This document shows, in pieces, positions 52,501-56,083 of a DNA stretch of 64,000 nt. Each line of letters opens with the position of its first letter. Within the stretch, counting starts at the first letter, position 1. The notes under the pieces are model-generated. The model saw only the letters and a list, made by a program, of their open reading frames with translations. It was not told the DNA's origin and made no database searches. This DNA comes from an uncultured Litoreibacter sp. (GTDB lineage Bacteria; Pseudomonadota; Alphaproteobacteria; Rhodobacterales; Rhodobacteraceae). The stretch spans positions 310,001 to 374,000 of the forward strand of contig NZ_CANKWO010000004.1 in assembly GCF_947487515.1 (NCBI RefSeq), in the 5' to 3' direction. Position numbers and translations under genes: made by a program.

Positions 52501-55073
52501 TTGCCTTTGGCGATCATGGCGGGATTGAGCGTTTGGTAGACGGCGCTATTGATTTGTCACAACTGCCACTGACAACCGCAGCGGCGCTGCCGTTCTCGTT
52601 CACATCGCGCGATATCGGTGTAAATGATGGTGGCGCTGGCGACCGTATCATTATGGGTCTCGGCGATGATATTGCCGTCGGTGGTCAAGGCGGCGACTGG
52701 ATTTCCGGTGGCGACGGTCAGGACGATCTGATCGGTGGTCACACGATCTGCGAAGGCGCTGATGGCGACGACGCGATTGATGCGGGCGCAGGCGACGACG
52801 TGGTTGCAGGCGACAACGCAGAAATCCTGCGTCGCGACGATACACTTGATCAACGCACACGCGCACTGCTGGGTGACACACTCTACACCATCGATCCGCA
52901 AACTGGCTATTTCACCGCTGGGTATGTGGCCAACGTCGATACGGTCTGGCAGACAAACCTGAATGGCAGCCAGGGGCGTGACATCCGTCTGCTTGATCAC
53001 TCCGAGAACGCCGATCCATCTACATGGGGCGACGATCTTATAGCCGGTGGCGCCGATGCGGACCGCCTGTTCGGTCAGCGCGGCAACGACACCATCCTCG
53101 GCGATGGCGCAATCGACTTTGACGCACTCGGCGGGCCGATCATGGTCGAAGCTGGTGCACTGACTGACAGCAACGATTATGTCGAAGGCGGCGGTGGATC
53201 CGACACCCTCATCGGTGGTCTGGGTCAAGACGATCTGATCGGTGGTTCTTCGATGCTGTTCCTCGGCGAAAGCTGTGGCGATCCGACTGGTGAACGTCTG
53301 ATTGACGATGCAGATACGATCTTTGGTGGCACATCGCTCGACATTTCTCGCAACAGCTTTGGCGTCGACGGCGACGGGCAATATGCGCGCGACGCAGATG
53401 TGATCCTTGGCGACAATGGCACCATCTACCGCATCGTCGCGGACGGTGCGTCCCTGAACTACGAATGGGACATCACCGGCACCGAAACGACCGAACGTGT
53501 CGACGTCCGCGCAGTTGAATACCTCGCCTATACACCAGGCGGCGCGACTTCTGATATCGGCGGCGGCGATACCATCCACGGCGAAGCCGGCAACGACATC
53601 ATCCACGGACAAAGCGGCGACGACTTCATTTATGGCGGCGCACAGGACGACGACATCATCGGTGGCGCAGGTAACGACTGGATTTCAGGTGGCACGGGCA
53701 ATGACGGCATCCTTGGCGATGACGGTAAAATCCTGACCAGCCGGAATGGCTGGACAGAAAGCCTGATCGGTCTGACGGTCGCGCGGGTCGAACAGGTCGT
53801 CACGACCAACGCAAGCGCGTTCCATGCCATCCTGAACCCGCTTGGCGATCTCAACAAAACCGTTGATCTTGAACCTTGGGATCTGGGCGGTGACGACCTC
53901 ATCTATGGCGGTCTGGGCGATGACTTCCTGCATGGTGGCGCGGGCAATGATGGCATCTCCGGTGCCGAAGCCCTCGCTCAATTCTACACCCAGCCAAGCG
54001 ATTGGCGTCCAACGATCGATCCGGCAACGGGTCGTCTGGTTGTACCGGACGGGTACTACGACAAGACCAACGCCCTGACGCGGATCGACGGCTTCGTCCT
54101 CGATTTCGACCCAACCGAAGGTGAACTGGCGCCCATGTCGCGCGAGTGGGCCAAAGGCGACGGCGACGACAAGATCTTTGGCGACATCGGCCATGACTGG
54201 TTGATGGGCGGCACAGGTCGCGACCACATGTGGGGCGGTTTGGGCGGAGACATCCTCAACCTTGATGACGATCTAAGCACCAGCGGCGCAGATGCGAAAA
54301 CCACGCCGATCTCTGGCTACGGCGATCTGGCCTATGGCGGCGGCGGGCGTGATCTGTTGATCGCCAACACCTCGCATGATCGCATGGTCGATTGGGCTGG
54401 CGAATATAACGAATTCGTCGTTCCATTCGCACCTAACGGAGCATGGACCATCGTGCGCGCGCCTGCACCTTGGATCGTCGATCATCTGCTGGCCGTAGCC
54501 GAAAGCGACGGCGCAGACCCAACCCGCAGCGCGTTTGGCGACTCCGATCAGATGGGTGAACCCTACGGCGAAATCGGCCTCGCAGATCAGGACAGCGGCC
54601 TGTGGCAGGACAACACCGGCTCACCATTCGGCCAGCAAAGCGGCAATATCGGTGGCGGCAAGCGTGATGGACGCGGGATCGAACCTGCTCCACAGGCGAC
54701 CGACCCAACATCGCGGAACTTCATCTCGGAACCATCTTCAAACGTCGAGACTATGTCCTTCGATGCAATGACACTGGCGTCCGAACCCGAAGGCGGCGAA
54801 GGCTGGATCACTGAAGAAACGGCGAGCCTGTCAATGCCCGAGGGCGAGGGTGATATGCCAGCGCCTGATGCCGTTATCGTGGTCTCCGCTCCGGCCAACG
54901 ACGACACTGCACCCGATGCCCTTGATCTTGAGGCCAACGGAACCACGGGTCACAACGTTGATTGGGATTGGGCACCTGCCACGACTCCGGCGACCGAGGA
55001 TGACGCAGGCACGTCCAATTCCAAGGCGCCGGCCTGGGCTGGTCGGTCGGGCAAGGCCAAAGGCAAAAAGTAA
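31569..55073 (+). CDS. Giant LEPR-XLL/RTX surface protein, 7,834 residues
   Basis: This single uninterrupted frame of 23.5 kb encodes a Gly/Ala/Ser/Thr/Asp-rich protein of roughly 770 kDa. The N-terminus has no Sec signal peptide but a strongly basic stretch (about residues 21-47) followed by MEPRILLSADP at 54-64, a variant of the LEPR-XLL motif known from giant bacterial exoproteins. Then come mixed beta domains (65-630), a very long Gly-rich beta-solenoid (about 631-4514), an amphipathic stretch (4518-4568), a haemagglutinin-like solenoid (about 4575-5477), Calx-beta-like domains (about 5894-6254), RTX calcium repeats (about 6432-7598), a C-terminal module and a lysine-rich tail. It is probably a surface-layer or adhesin-like fibre. 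A terminator follows. Confidence 0.93.
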   Translation: MAFPFGKSDFEISTPVNARPARRSYGTAIREMFARRRERKQTSQRRHAVTVEAMEPRILLSADPIFAHVLADGGDYTLGLMYDDTADLYRIQLTNDIDGLVVASSDLDGVNEVQITGTSDADKLTVDLLFRPDPAFKVTFDGGDGADELIIDGPKHTSVTYDLGANGTGTITQSEGGTDHVRDFLNVELVTDQSAAESRTINDVVSGRGGSIVIGDNDVKNDGLSRITMGPDASKTVLDFAKPALGGAYGSGALDINIMDGNDDIRFEGLDQQLTDAATELDAAGNPDVVARLIAGGNAELTGPQADVTWYIIGQDRAYVDGLFVSGVDTLTGADNNDDTFYFELNLGNTFADGGVNDPWETIDLPGRWSGEINGGAGGTDIIVQQGAVFSGPMAGSTGSATINFETFNYIGMEPTITVGGTVGDDDFTLRATGTGAFEIIDGSGARFGGFTFNAGAPLVVNLGFGDDTFSLGAGLTGWSGSLTVRGDFGGDVIYMENDLNTRGGDIEMDAELIVVDGAVVDTRLLAGSVGSHGDILLEGGGSGVSSSRFAGIFSGDNPFENGGAEVEGAGIVIGGGAQLLAADVKGNTEAATAGNVTITVDAGFALDALAFTPGLNEKIAAAAIQIGNAVIRAGELKISATADSSKAVEIEIDVDALLGLPDDGSAEGDVEDGDVPLLVGGIQLAANELESAIQQQFDNLPVLGALTKKIPVHFMRAEAIAKVDLLDGLDVWAETSIDVDANATSELTFTNPGMNFGFTFGESDATAMTTVEGTVTLDSGGLVSIAAAAENTLDVATNIQSGLVFKAKKSTTTGAKQKRIKGPAIAVTLGDATTAATTDIGADAIISADDITISADTSTKQSVGTSSKIVQPQSNQGTAIGITVAFLDNQATAQVAGDLNATDTVTVKANAVNEETLLSTKASTKAKPSAADQGAAGAAKQQITGQASGLAGKWGGPGQFGLSAGVIVSENVLGAHALVLDGAVIEAETLDMTARVEDNFRTTAIGGSKAGAAVSLAGAVNVSQFDNDATVRIDAATVTVGALVMSAEAIIPNQVDLLDEIPALGAAFSDLGASLGAMPSLSNAFGTVWGSIDVEDPAATRGALADVQTAFTSYYDESLGPALTGVTDSITPFLGYLTPTGGLPNKVATSYVAASAAAGGGGPNGPEGKFALNGSVNIMLIENKATAGIGAGALVTVTGDAGATIESNATVETVDIVGIPNIKALFKGSTKSDGSAMGGAFSYVAKHNEADSYIADGATVDVTKDLMVDAVTRQFVFNVTDAGGSGDDLNFQGSISINDHTNNARAWIEDGAKVSADNITVNADHSATMLSFGLSLAKGGSTGIGISSAVNIANNVTLATIGDVVSDTIPTGFDAGVTAAGDVNVTADSTNLGLTVAFAGAKPDSGGPAPDPADNAPAAAPTQGDVTVTESAVDVAGKAGLGISGAIGINIINQHTEATIADTDVAVGGDLLVHAMTQAPVVSVSMPVTLITGSSGSGSNTGIAGGLSVTKFDRDTIAQIVSGTVTMTGNGDVTVEAETRSETVAVVVGGSGGSQSDTAIAGSVNVTIADDNTFAAIGAGATVLNAKDVAVTAHDNAISVTVAGAAADGNKTGVGAAFDIGIYNDTVESRIDGTVTSTSDVTVAASNFSVLVSVAASLGSADTGLGLAGSVGVNYVDSDVTAEIGGTVTANGSVGVFATDQLIAVSIVGAVGKGTTGIGIAPGVLVVDHDTRAALTSTANVTARGFGAGLNYFGGTGYGLTVAADTDDKLFMVAAAGAKGDTTALAGSVGSINVLGTTEATIEDNARVNDDGNASTIATGGSSVQDVTVAAQAQSLQITATGGAAKGGSTAIGAAFGITTMDRDVIASVGTGAFIEARRDLLVHADSRDTIITFAVGGSQSDSFAGAGSLSLGVLDRTTTAFIDGTVRVGGNVSVSADARLNAAMIAGSIAISSSAGAVGISAAPLITINNTSAEIRGNADINANADNTTVVSTLEGNRSIRGVDVAANDRIVSVAAAISGSTSSGGFQGAGAFSGAFLFGTEQVIDGSNPVPSLEYENPSATGNASVTQALVMDGARVTTSGNLSLSANTAATVVAITGAVAAGGGSSGIGLSGTVVARKSITQAVIGAAEIHADALRPASALADDGDTRSVTGVDVSADSDLVIVALTVGGAGSSGFSGAGAITVIVTDDVTRASLLAGADVTTGGNLTIGSDSDLILTFGSGAVAIGSSGGIGASVAVAVTLSKTVAEIAEGATVLAMANGAASNIPDDEGTRAVRGVDLYADSFFVVAGLTVAGSGGNGIAGSGTINVVVQTDETRASIGALEALGSGDPAFAVTSVTTGDGNVTLEADSDAIIVPLSGAIAGGSGPAFGATIVTLSRIAETTALIGGGAMITAGTTNATVITDSGSSRTIRGVDLVATSSPVLVATGIAGAIGGGGAAAGVIAVVTSDEDVTAMVRDATLNTDGNVTLFADTARGRDGISDQDLKGAIIEPVTSAVIVAGGGAIGGGSGVGVGATIGTVIVTHDVSAKITNSTVTANAQRGATDRGITALATRTATGVDVVAQSDMFAAALTVAGGASDSVGVAGAFSNVTAIRTTEAQINASTVTTNGNATILADSDATLETLAGGVAGGGAVGVGVGAAVTYHSDTTEASVQGNGTLIARGIAGGTYMPTGSELGGAKVLNSASGLAVSAVSDQTIITGAVGAGASGNIGVAGTAAVSVQEEYTRAWIGAGAVVSDDGAGSAQDATVLARDNGTIITTGGAVGIGATGGGAAGVGVQVTTKETQAWIAGQVTVKDDIAIRALSSDEGVVVSASGAGGAYGGLAGSASVVTINNTTQATVRSTASLTAGDSIAINALDETSLDVVAGAIAGALGAGAGSGGVTVIDKSTKTEVEGGATLLSLGAGSGVKTLTGGVGITFGADDTDANDVNVSGVGQVDLSKANSEGFADGGATGERIANLSTGTHGGIHVQAVSTDRVETISFNLAGGAGAVALGGTANVFLNETKTLIGVGASLTTTENGDDISVGAASDAYALNVMAAVAVGGSAGAPGASAAVFGNSTEVRMTGATVRSAGDFTLTASGTDDALAITIAVGGGAGVGVGASANAIVVTSDVTAAIDGGSDITADYNVAVAANHTTDIDAIGGAVGVGGTGAGGAAVNVIVIEKTTDAYIGGSSIVTANAAVGSANMTVADGGLTGTNDTYDDGDRASTVAVKGAAITATSTEDVFVIGAAGAASGFVGAAGAVGVIVVDSDTSAYLGNSARLTSGGSAVISATNKLDLFSGNGGVSLALAGGAAGAVSVVVVRSDTSAYTTSGTVLTTTGTGAVIVGAAEIMDIDVIAVSGAATAGIGLAASVSVVSLGNDLTSEQSGELSGGGGNSLSLADDASSTSWTNSVLGGFSSTGDADGVDGTGTPSAASRLASATDGAKDTVNSKAGATSATAGLSTPPVTTKGTDAFIAGTVNAGGNVDVRANERIDLGTIAGAVAVGLGGAGAGVSVANINRVATASIDATGRVKAGLSGPGTVDVMADMRVNADATSAVGAGGLIGALGASVTIHDDSAGAKAEIDGHVTDADSVNVKAFSERDVDLSSTEATIGAIAGGASVTEASIGGTTEARTGNTAVIGTGTSGGVGTFLLEADSEINAKVEGTSISAGIGSGGVNSMKVVVTGTVRADVNGSTISTSGSATVRADSDVYSEVVVGSIKAAGIALGKSIARSSVTTDVTAQVRGSADLDVGALNVTADAVHEADATATSSAGAAISVTGVESYATVGGTITASLGGSGLTVDATSVTVEAIANMDADADARGITGGALSVGGALAQASVSTALNALIGSGRVTSTGNVDVYARHNAERSGAARADAAGDLGLGASAKSQASSGGLIAGGETKAVAFDSSNVSAKINGGAVSGNNVTVASVSVGRADADASSVVGGLAAKGTSTAGATMGGSNLAAVQSADITSTGTLSVRSIDSVKSEATARAGGGGLLAGVGAEAVAITTRSVQALITGNSNDIISADSVRVLAQSKMQSNAVTSGTVIGAVALGDSKSTATTTATVNATISGATVTATVGDVDVDALFNTNDTGSAKTVDAARAHATTSAGGLGAASNSKVNATSTVNITAGFGDYASVMAADDIDALARAFNEADSKSNNNSTGLISGGKAEATSSATTNARGTLGTGASLTANDIAQIKALAIGELRMAGVGGSAGLVAGAFAQTSGALNTSANTVTGTNSNISARDARLLAETMAKAVADVTGNSGQKLTDTLIALFTGDFANLSIPSITANGGSVSNVTGGSDSNVILGNNSRIDASNDVKLNAQNTLILDIDVAMTVGGTAISAGAAFAYTHFTTFDADVILQDGATVLAGRYVDIDATNIIAGHQKATGTSSVDLVASSATGLSEVAIGTVGNKAEARMLMQGSSRIEAATEIDIDVNGYATDFNGATGGDALVVTGKAVADAAFGATADAIGIGKAYGKSVVDMHDDAVMVTRSVDIDGSSDLTVDEVANADASSPIVEFVETLVEVVKKVTKWLPWPLDKIVEWVTETVLKIVRVVTFLEENASVVTIGDTADDVVDLRGSIYLGDGQDKLLHVLADGSISAESNVGATITGNTILVDDIINDAGGKLDIRLVRGVVSGDADIYLPKLLNSVRLINDTARDLHVQRVDMISDNGGEPDINIIDSRPAPADIVPGFNIKNAGGDYTEFTIRNNVANTASDVLFLNDISNVAAIYDFYVAGGNIDQASGVDLIAGDAGEMFATMKLGVLVPAVTIITDLGNIGSVSKNFEVELVRGRDFANGDISHTPITMVAHAGNDVNLTVQGTNITLLSSTATTQVADDIRLDLSAGNDVNFTGNAGKLTTILTTDVGGGNFSTVATNYTVEAAYQILNASSTNGDVRLLANGLSSMAVASVTAQNGLARIEAGGSLSDLTGTTVKNITAKDVTLISRLGSIGSVGNALDIDSSNASAGLVNATALNGAITLNETSGDMRIGTIRAGGAVTLSGAGSLVDGASDAAADVIGSAVTLRASSGTIGTALDRLELDTARLDVATARAVYLTEVSGDFVAGDVDATAGDAVLRAAAGNLRVDSVYASGDATLLSDTGAVLDDTASTVAAIRADSITINAAATIGTSTNALEIDSAFSGAGQVNATAGQGIWLTETANAMTIASIVSGNGPVVLNGPGDLVLLANGLIQATAGTVAMTATGAIRSGNDSEIRASGEMSFSAANLTTGAGSLIQGGQITADVGGDVSTGVNSTMTSTSSVGISAGGAVTTGAGSSMTAVTAATISGASLITGADSSIQGQSISITTIGAMTTGTDSVIAATNGASINVGATLSTGASSSISAGGALNVQAATLIHGVGALMSAASVTANVSGSVTMLHNAQIRATGNATINAGGDMTLEDGAIVEALSVDLSVGDVATFKAGSTVRAGEALTISSDDVLLQNADALFEAGTSMIIAIDLTDRDATGGTMVLQGALSAPSILMIGGQENDSFTVNVQTIDGNTLLLGGAGDDTIFLDRLPSMTTVRDGLRDSFTVDGQAGSDDVRIDLTGTSDVLISVSDSGNPGDGIDTMSINTTTDNDTVLVRSNFIALLQDDGAGGYNAALERINYDQTINARVRIDTGLGDDLIVLDDNSAMMTIDAGEGNDTFQVGQIFGTSRTDPNVAPGDEIDTVLTTLGLLSRGISQATVLYGGVGNDTFRVYSNHAELRMEGEAGNDAFLMRAFLLQDNTGISLVGQTQLNAGAGDDEVRYNINAPVDIDGGAGFDRVIAVGSEGDDVFLVTKDGVFGAGLSISLSGVEESLEVDGLEGDDTFYIQSTNPDAITTIIGGLGSDTFNVGGSVLKPIISASSGGQTGIINHIANADPITDGGFASLLAQGVNILVKPVDPATPVVITTSGSDTSVREGDGLFDTYTLRMPALPADAMSRAWITVSGALPSSSQPAGARGVLVSLDGVTWSEQLVVAFESADWNAERTIYVKAADDTAEEGNTTAIISHSIISTDADLNGARIGNVSVEVGDDDAAEIVITQTNGGTRAIEGGTDDTIGVTLSRALEVGEVVTVTLDAGAGAGLSANTLTFTETNWNIAQIVTVSALDDTAQTGNQSVTIGATSTSTGSFDARLAEITAELVDDETASVIITETNGSTVVGEGQTDSYTLQLSSQPIGTVTVTLQNDGQTTLTSADARFAGNTVTFDATNWDQPITIDVAMAAGLAPVDPANPIMTVSASPHRVDAVQGPLLLTGGVGPENRSIVAAVILPTEFDIPPTQPTPSTDDTGDVDRVNVFSDGTSEQTIGTLTSNNISGLGMGGSLTIDQGEDGIENLVTYAGGITYQGMDIVEVMLGRGNDIFTVESTAEGTITAIHGGGGDDHLTALDHTGPLVIYGDTSATGQRYSSSIAGVSENAFAFPADGNDLIDISATTTTVVVDAGGGNDMILGGAGGDHIAAGGGDDTVVAGLGVDHIYGDGRFEVDLVTRVTTTYEGVVGNDDLLGGDGDDVIFGDNGRIIQPGLFKVLGTAGATFITSAVPGVGGSDTIDGENGADIILGGAADDTIHSGTGVDVVFGDFGEVIVSAGVLVQARSIDTDKTTGGSDTITGGTEGDFVIGGAANDVIDGEQGADVIFGDHGALTWTDGLLTLAISTGADETTGGADAIIGGSEGDIIVGGSAGDLISGIDGADLIFGDHAEVILAGGLLVSAHTRAMDLGDGGADTILGGDGDDVIMGGEAGDTIFGGDGNDAIIGDGGEVEYESGGQVIKLFRTTTEGLGDDDTIRSGNGDDFVLAGFGADDVNAGEGGDLILGDNGLIVLSGGNLLTVETTATTLGGIDQIVAGNGNDAVLGGTEGDNIDAGDGDDLVFGDFGKLLFAGGALARATSTDTVEGGADTITLGAGNDIALGGADGDMISGGIGMDIILGDAGIIIRDADGDVTSLDAVHTIAPVNGGDDEIDSGDGNDVVFGGTGADQILTGMGNDLAFGDHGGIERLVDGAIDLSQLPLTTAAALPFSFTSRDIGVNDGGAGDRIIMGLGDDIAVGGQGGDWISGGDGQDDLIGGHTICEGADGDDAIDAGAGDDVVAGDNAEILRRDDTLDQRTRALLGDTLYTIDPQTGYFTAGYVANVDTVWQTNLNGSQGRDIRLLDHSENADPSTWGDDLIAGGADADRLFGQRGNDTILGDGAIDFDALGGPIMVEAGALTDSNDYVEGGGGSDTLIGGLGQDDLIGGSSMLFLGESCGDPTGERLIDDADTIFGGTSLDISRNSFGVDGDGQYARDADVILGDNGTIYRIVADGASLNYEWDITGTETTERVDVRAVEYLAYTPGGATSDIGGGDTIHGEAGNDIIHGQSGDDFIYGGAQDDDIIGGAGNDWISGGTGNDGILGDDGKILTSRNGWTESLIGLTVARVEQVVTTNASAFHAILNPLGDLNKTVDLEPWDLGGDDLIYGGLGDDFLHGGAGNDGISGAEALAQFYTQPSDWRPTIDPATGRLVVPDGYYDKTNALTRIDGFVLDFDPTEGELAPMSREWAKGDGDDKIFGDIGHDWLMGGTGRDHMWGGLGGDILNLDDDLSTSGADAKTTPISGYGDLAYGGGGRDLLIANTSHDRMVDWAGEYNEFVVPFAPNGAWTIVRAPAPWIVDHLLAVAESDGADPTRSAFGDSDQMGEPYGEIGLADQDSGLWQDNTGSPFGQQSGNIGGGKRDGRGIEPAPQATDPTSRNFISEPSSNVETMSFDAMTLASEPEGGEGWITEETASLSMPEGEGDMPAPDAVIVVSAPANDDTAPDALDLEANGTTGHNVDWDWAPATTPATEDDAGTSNSKAPAWAGRSGKAKGKK
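31728..31760 (+). other. LEPR-XLL-type targeting motif in the giant protein
   Basis: Residues 54-64 read MEPRILLSADP, preceded by a 25-residue Arg-rich segment (RRRERK, SQRRH). NCBI describes a LEPR-XLL domain near the N-terminus of very large repetitive proteins; here Met replaces the first Leu. The position, between a basic head and the first beta domain, suggests a sorting or processing signal in place of a Sec signal peptide. Confidence 0.8.
33460..45110 (+). repeat. Long Gly/Ala-rich beta-solenoid repeat region
   Basis: About 3,880 residues are built from units that alternate a hydrophobic Gly-rich strand block (pattern GGxGxGVGxxxxVxVxxxxTxAxI), an IGxGAxV turn and a DVTVxA-type strand ending. 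Unit length is roughly 40-80 residues. The protein repeat is clear while the DNA has diverged, so the array is old or under selection. Between about 34727 and 35030 a non-repeat helical insertion interrupts it. Confidence 0.8.
37566..39290 (+). repeat. xGVDV super-repeats inside the solenoid
   Basis: Five copies of a unit marked by R(S/A/T)(I/V/A)xGVD(V/L)xA(x)SD occur at about 37566, 38023, 38401, 38809 and 39245. They are spaced 126-152 residues apart. Each unit begins with a variable acidic loop, then the GVD strand, then a Gly-rich hydrophobic strand pair. Confidence 0.75.
45120..45272 (+). other. Amphipathic Trp/Lys/Val-rich segment in the giant protein
   Basis: Residues 4518-4568 contain VEFVETLVEVVKKV, KWLPWPLDKIVEW and VLKIVRVVTFLEE. 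This is a clear change from the surrounding Gly/Asp/Thr-rich beta repeats to helical, amphipathic sequence with three tryptophans. It separates the long solenoid from the haemagglutinin-like solenoid and could be a membrane- or partner-contacting hinge. Confidence 0.7.
45290..48000 (+). repeat. Haemagglutinin-like second solenoid
   Basis: Residues about 4575-5477 have shorter 20-25-residue strand repeats such as GAITLNETSGDMRIG, GDATLLSDTGAVLDD and ASVTANVSGSVTML. These resemble the FHA-type right-handed beta-helix of filamentous adhesins and are less Gly-rich than the first solenoid. Confidence 0.65.
49249..50330 (+). repeat. Three Calx-beta-like domains
   Basis: Residues about 5894-6254 contain three Ig-like units with the patterns SVREGDGLFDTYTLR, AIEGGTDDTIGVTLS and VVGEGQTDSYTLQLS. 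Each is followed by a TVTL-type strand and FTETNW or FDATNW; the first two end in an acidic DDD/DDE turn. Calx-beta domains bind calcium and are frequent in long adhesins. Confidence 0.7.
50863..54360 (+). repeat. RTX calcium-binding repeat region with 58-residue super-repeats
   Basis: Residues about 6432-7598 are dominated by GGxGxDxxx nonapeptides (GGDGDDVIFG, GGAGNDWISG and similar) that form calcium-loaded parallel beta-rolls. In the first part a higher-order unit ends in (I/V)FGD(H/N/F)G and recurs near 51078, 51271, 51449, 51625, 51799, 51974, 52149, 52321 and 52504, about 175 bases or 58 residues apart. Further RTX blocks follow, interrupted by longer non-repeat loops. Confidence 0.85.
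54361..54660 (+). other. Conserved C-terminal module of the giant protein
   Basis: After the last RTX block the sequence changes to DRMVDWAGEYNEFVVPFAP, then WIVDHLLAVAESDGADPTR and a Gln/Gly-rich GGKRDG stretch. From memory a very similar block closes other large RTX-type repetitive proteins, so it is probably a functional end domain, such as a folding cap or export signal. About 140 acidic, Pro/Glu/Asp-rich residues and a Lys-rich tail follow. Confidence 0.55.
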
Positions 55074-55079
55074 AATCGG

Positions 55080-55105
55080 AGCGGGCCACGACTGGCCCGC
55101 TTTTG
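55080..55105 (+). terminator. Rho-independent terminator of the giant gene
   Basis: A 9-bp perfect stem (AGCGGGCCA and TGGCCCGCT) with a 4-base loop lies 7 bases after the giant gene's stop codon and runs into TTTT. It may also serve the convergent adaptor gene. Confidence 0.85.
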
Positions 55106-55147
55106 GATCATTCATTTTTTTTGGAAACTGTCCGGAAGCGGCTGACG

Positions 55148-55978
55148 TCAGATATCGACGCGGCAGCGAACACCTGCGGGCAATGTCAGATCAGGATTGG
55201 GTAATGTCAAACGCACCCCGAATGTGCTGGACGCCGCATCCGACACTCTGTCGATCACATCCACTGTCGCCGTCAGTTCCATGTCGCCATCGTTGCCTCC
55301 CGCATCCGACATGACAATAATTTCATCCCCCACCGTAATCCGGTCTCTCAAGGTCAAGGGCAAATACAATTCAACATGCAGCGGATCAAGCGCCGCGACC
55401 GTTAGCACAGGCCGCTGTTCGGACGCATATTCGCCGGGCTCAACTTCCCGCGCGGTGACGATCCCATCGGTTGGAGAATACAAAACCCGCTGCGCCAATT
55501 GCGCTTGCACTCGTTGCAAATCAAGCGCCGCAAGGTCTTTTGCCGCTATCAGCCTGTCACGTTCCTGATAAAGTGAGAGCAGCTGATCCTCGAGCCGGTC
55601 AAGATCATTTTGGCGGGCGAGCGCGCGTTCGGTCAGTGACTTCATCCGCTCCAACTGCGCCTCGAGCACCTCAACACGCTGCGCTATGCCACCCAGCTGT
55701 GTTTCATCGGTAGCACGGCGCTCGGCCACGGCTATTTCGACGGAAATCGCACTGTCGTCCAACTCGATCAAAACGTCCCCCGCAACCACCGAATCACCTC
55801 GCCCTACGTGCACCGTTCGCACGACACCGGGTTGTGAAACCGACAGATCGACGATCGCGCTAGGGACAATTACACAACTGCGGATTTCCTCTGATAGGAC
55901 GGGACCGGCCGCACCAAGTGTCAGAATGGCCGCGCAAGTGCAAAATAAGGCCGAGCGCGTGGAATGGATGTTGGACAA
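55148..55978 (-). CDS. HlyD-like periplasmic adaptor with signal peptide
   Basis: The 276-residue protein has a signal-peptide-like start (RSALFCTCAAILTLGAAG, cleavage near VLSEE), a first lipoyl half (PGVVRTVHVGRGDSVVAGD), a coiled-coil hairpin at about 80-160 with repeated L/E/R heptads, a second half (LYSPTDGIVTAREVEPGE) and a beta-barrel end. It resembles the adaptor part of RND/HlyD systems but without an inner-membrane anchor. I choose TTG 55978, which gives the signal peptide and has AAGGA upstream; the frame is open to 56095. It lies divergent from sapC and convergent to the giant gene, which makes it a likely component of the export cassette. Confidence 0.8.
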   Translation of the reverse strand: MSNIHSTRSALFCTCAAILTLGAAGPVLSEEIRSCVIVPSAIVDLSVSQPGVVRTVHVGRGDSVVAGDVLIELDDSAISVEIAVAERRATDETQLGGIAQRVEVLEAQLERMKSLTERALARQNDLDRLEDQLLSLYQERDRLIAAKDLAALDLQRVQAQLAQRVLYSPTDGIVTAREVEPGEYASEQRPVLTVAALDPLHVELYLPLTLRDRITVGDEIIVMSDAGGNDGDMELTATVDVIDRVSDAASSTFGVRLTLPNPDLTLPAGVRCRVDI

Positions 55979-56083
55979 TTGACACGTTCCTTGACAGGCT
56001 AAGCTACATTCGCGGACAGAGCCCGCAGCAAAATCTTGGCGTCCATTAGGGCCCATCAAGAGAATATTATCAAGGAGTTCTCC
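55979..56083. promoter_or_regulatory. Divergent intergenic region of the adaptor and SapC genes
   Basis: About 105 bases separate the TTG start of the adaptor from the GTG start of the SapC-family gene, so promoters for both must lie here. Each gene has its own purine-rich ribosome-binding site (AAGGA and AAGGAG). No clear operator palindrome is visible. Confidence 0.5.

Noticed and set aside
31569-55073. Ordinary type I secretion of the giant protein
   Set aside because: RTX repeats suggest it, but no HlyB-type ABC transporter or TolC is encoded nearby and the C-terminus is lysine-rich. Type I export by a distant exporter cannot be excluded.
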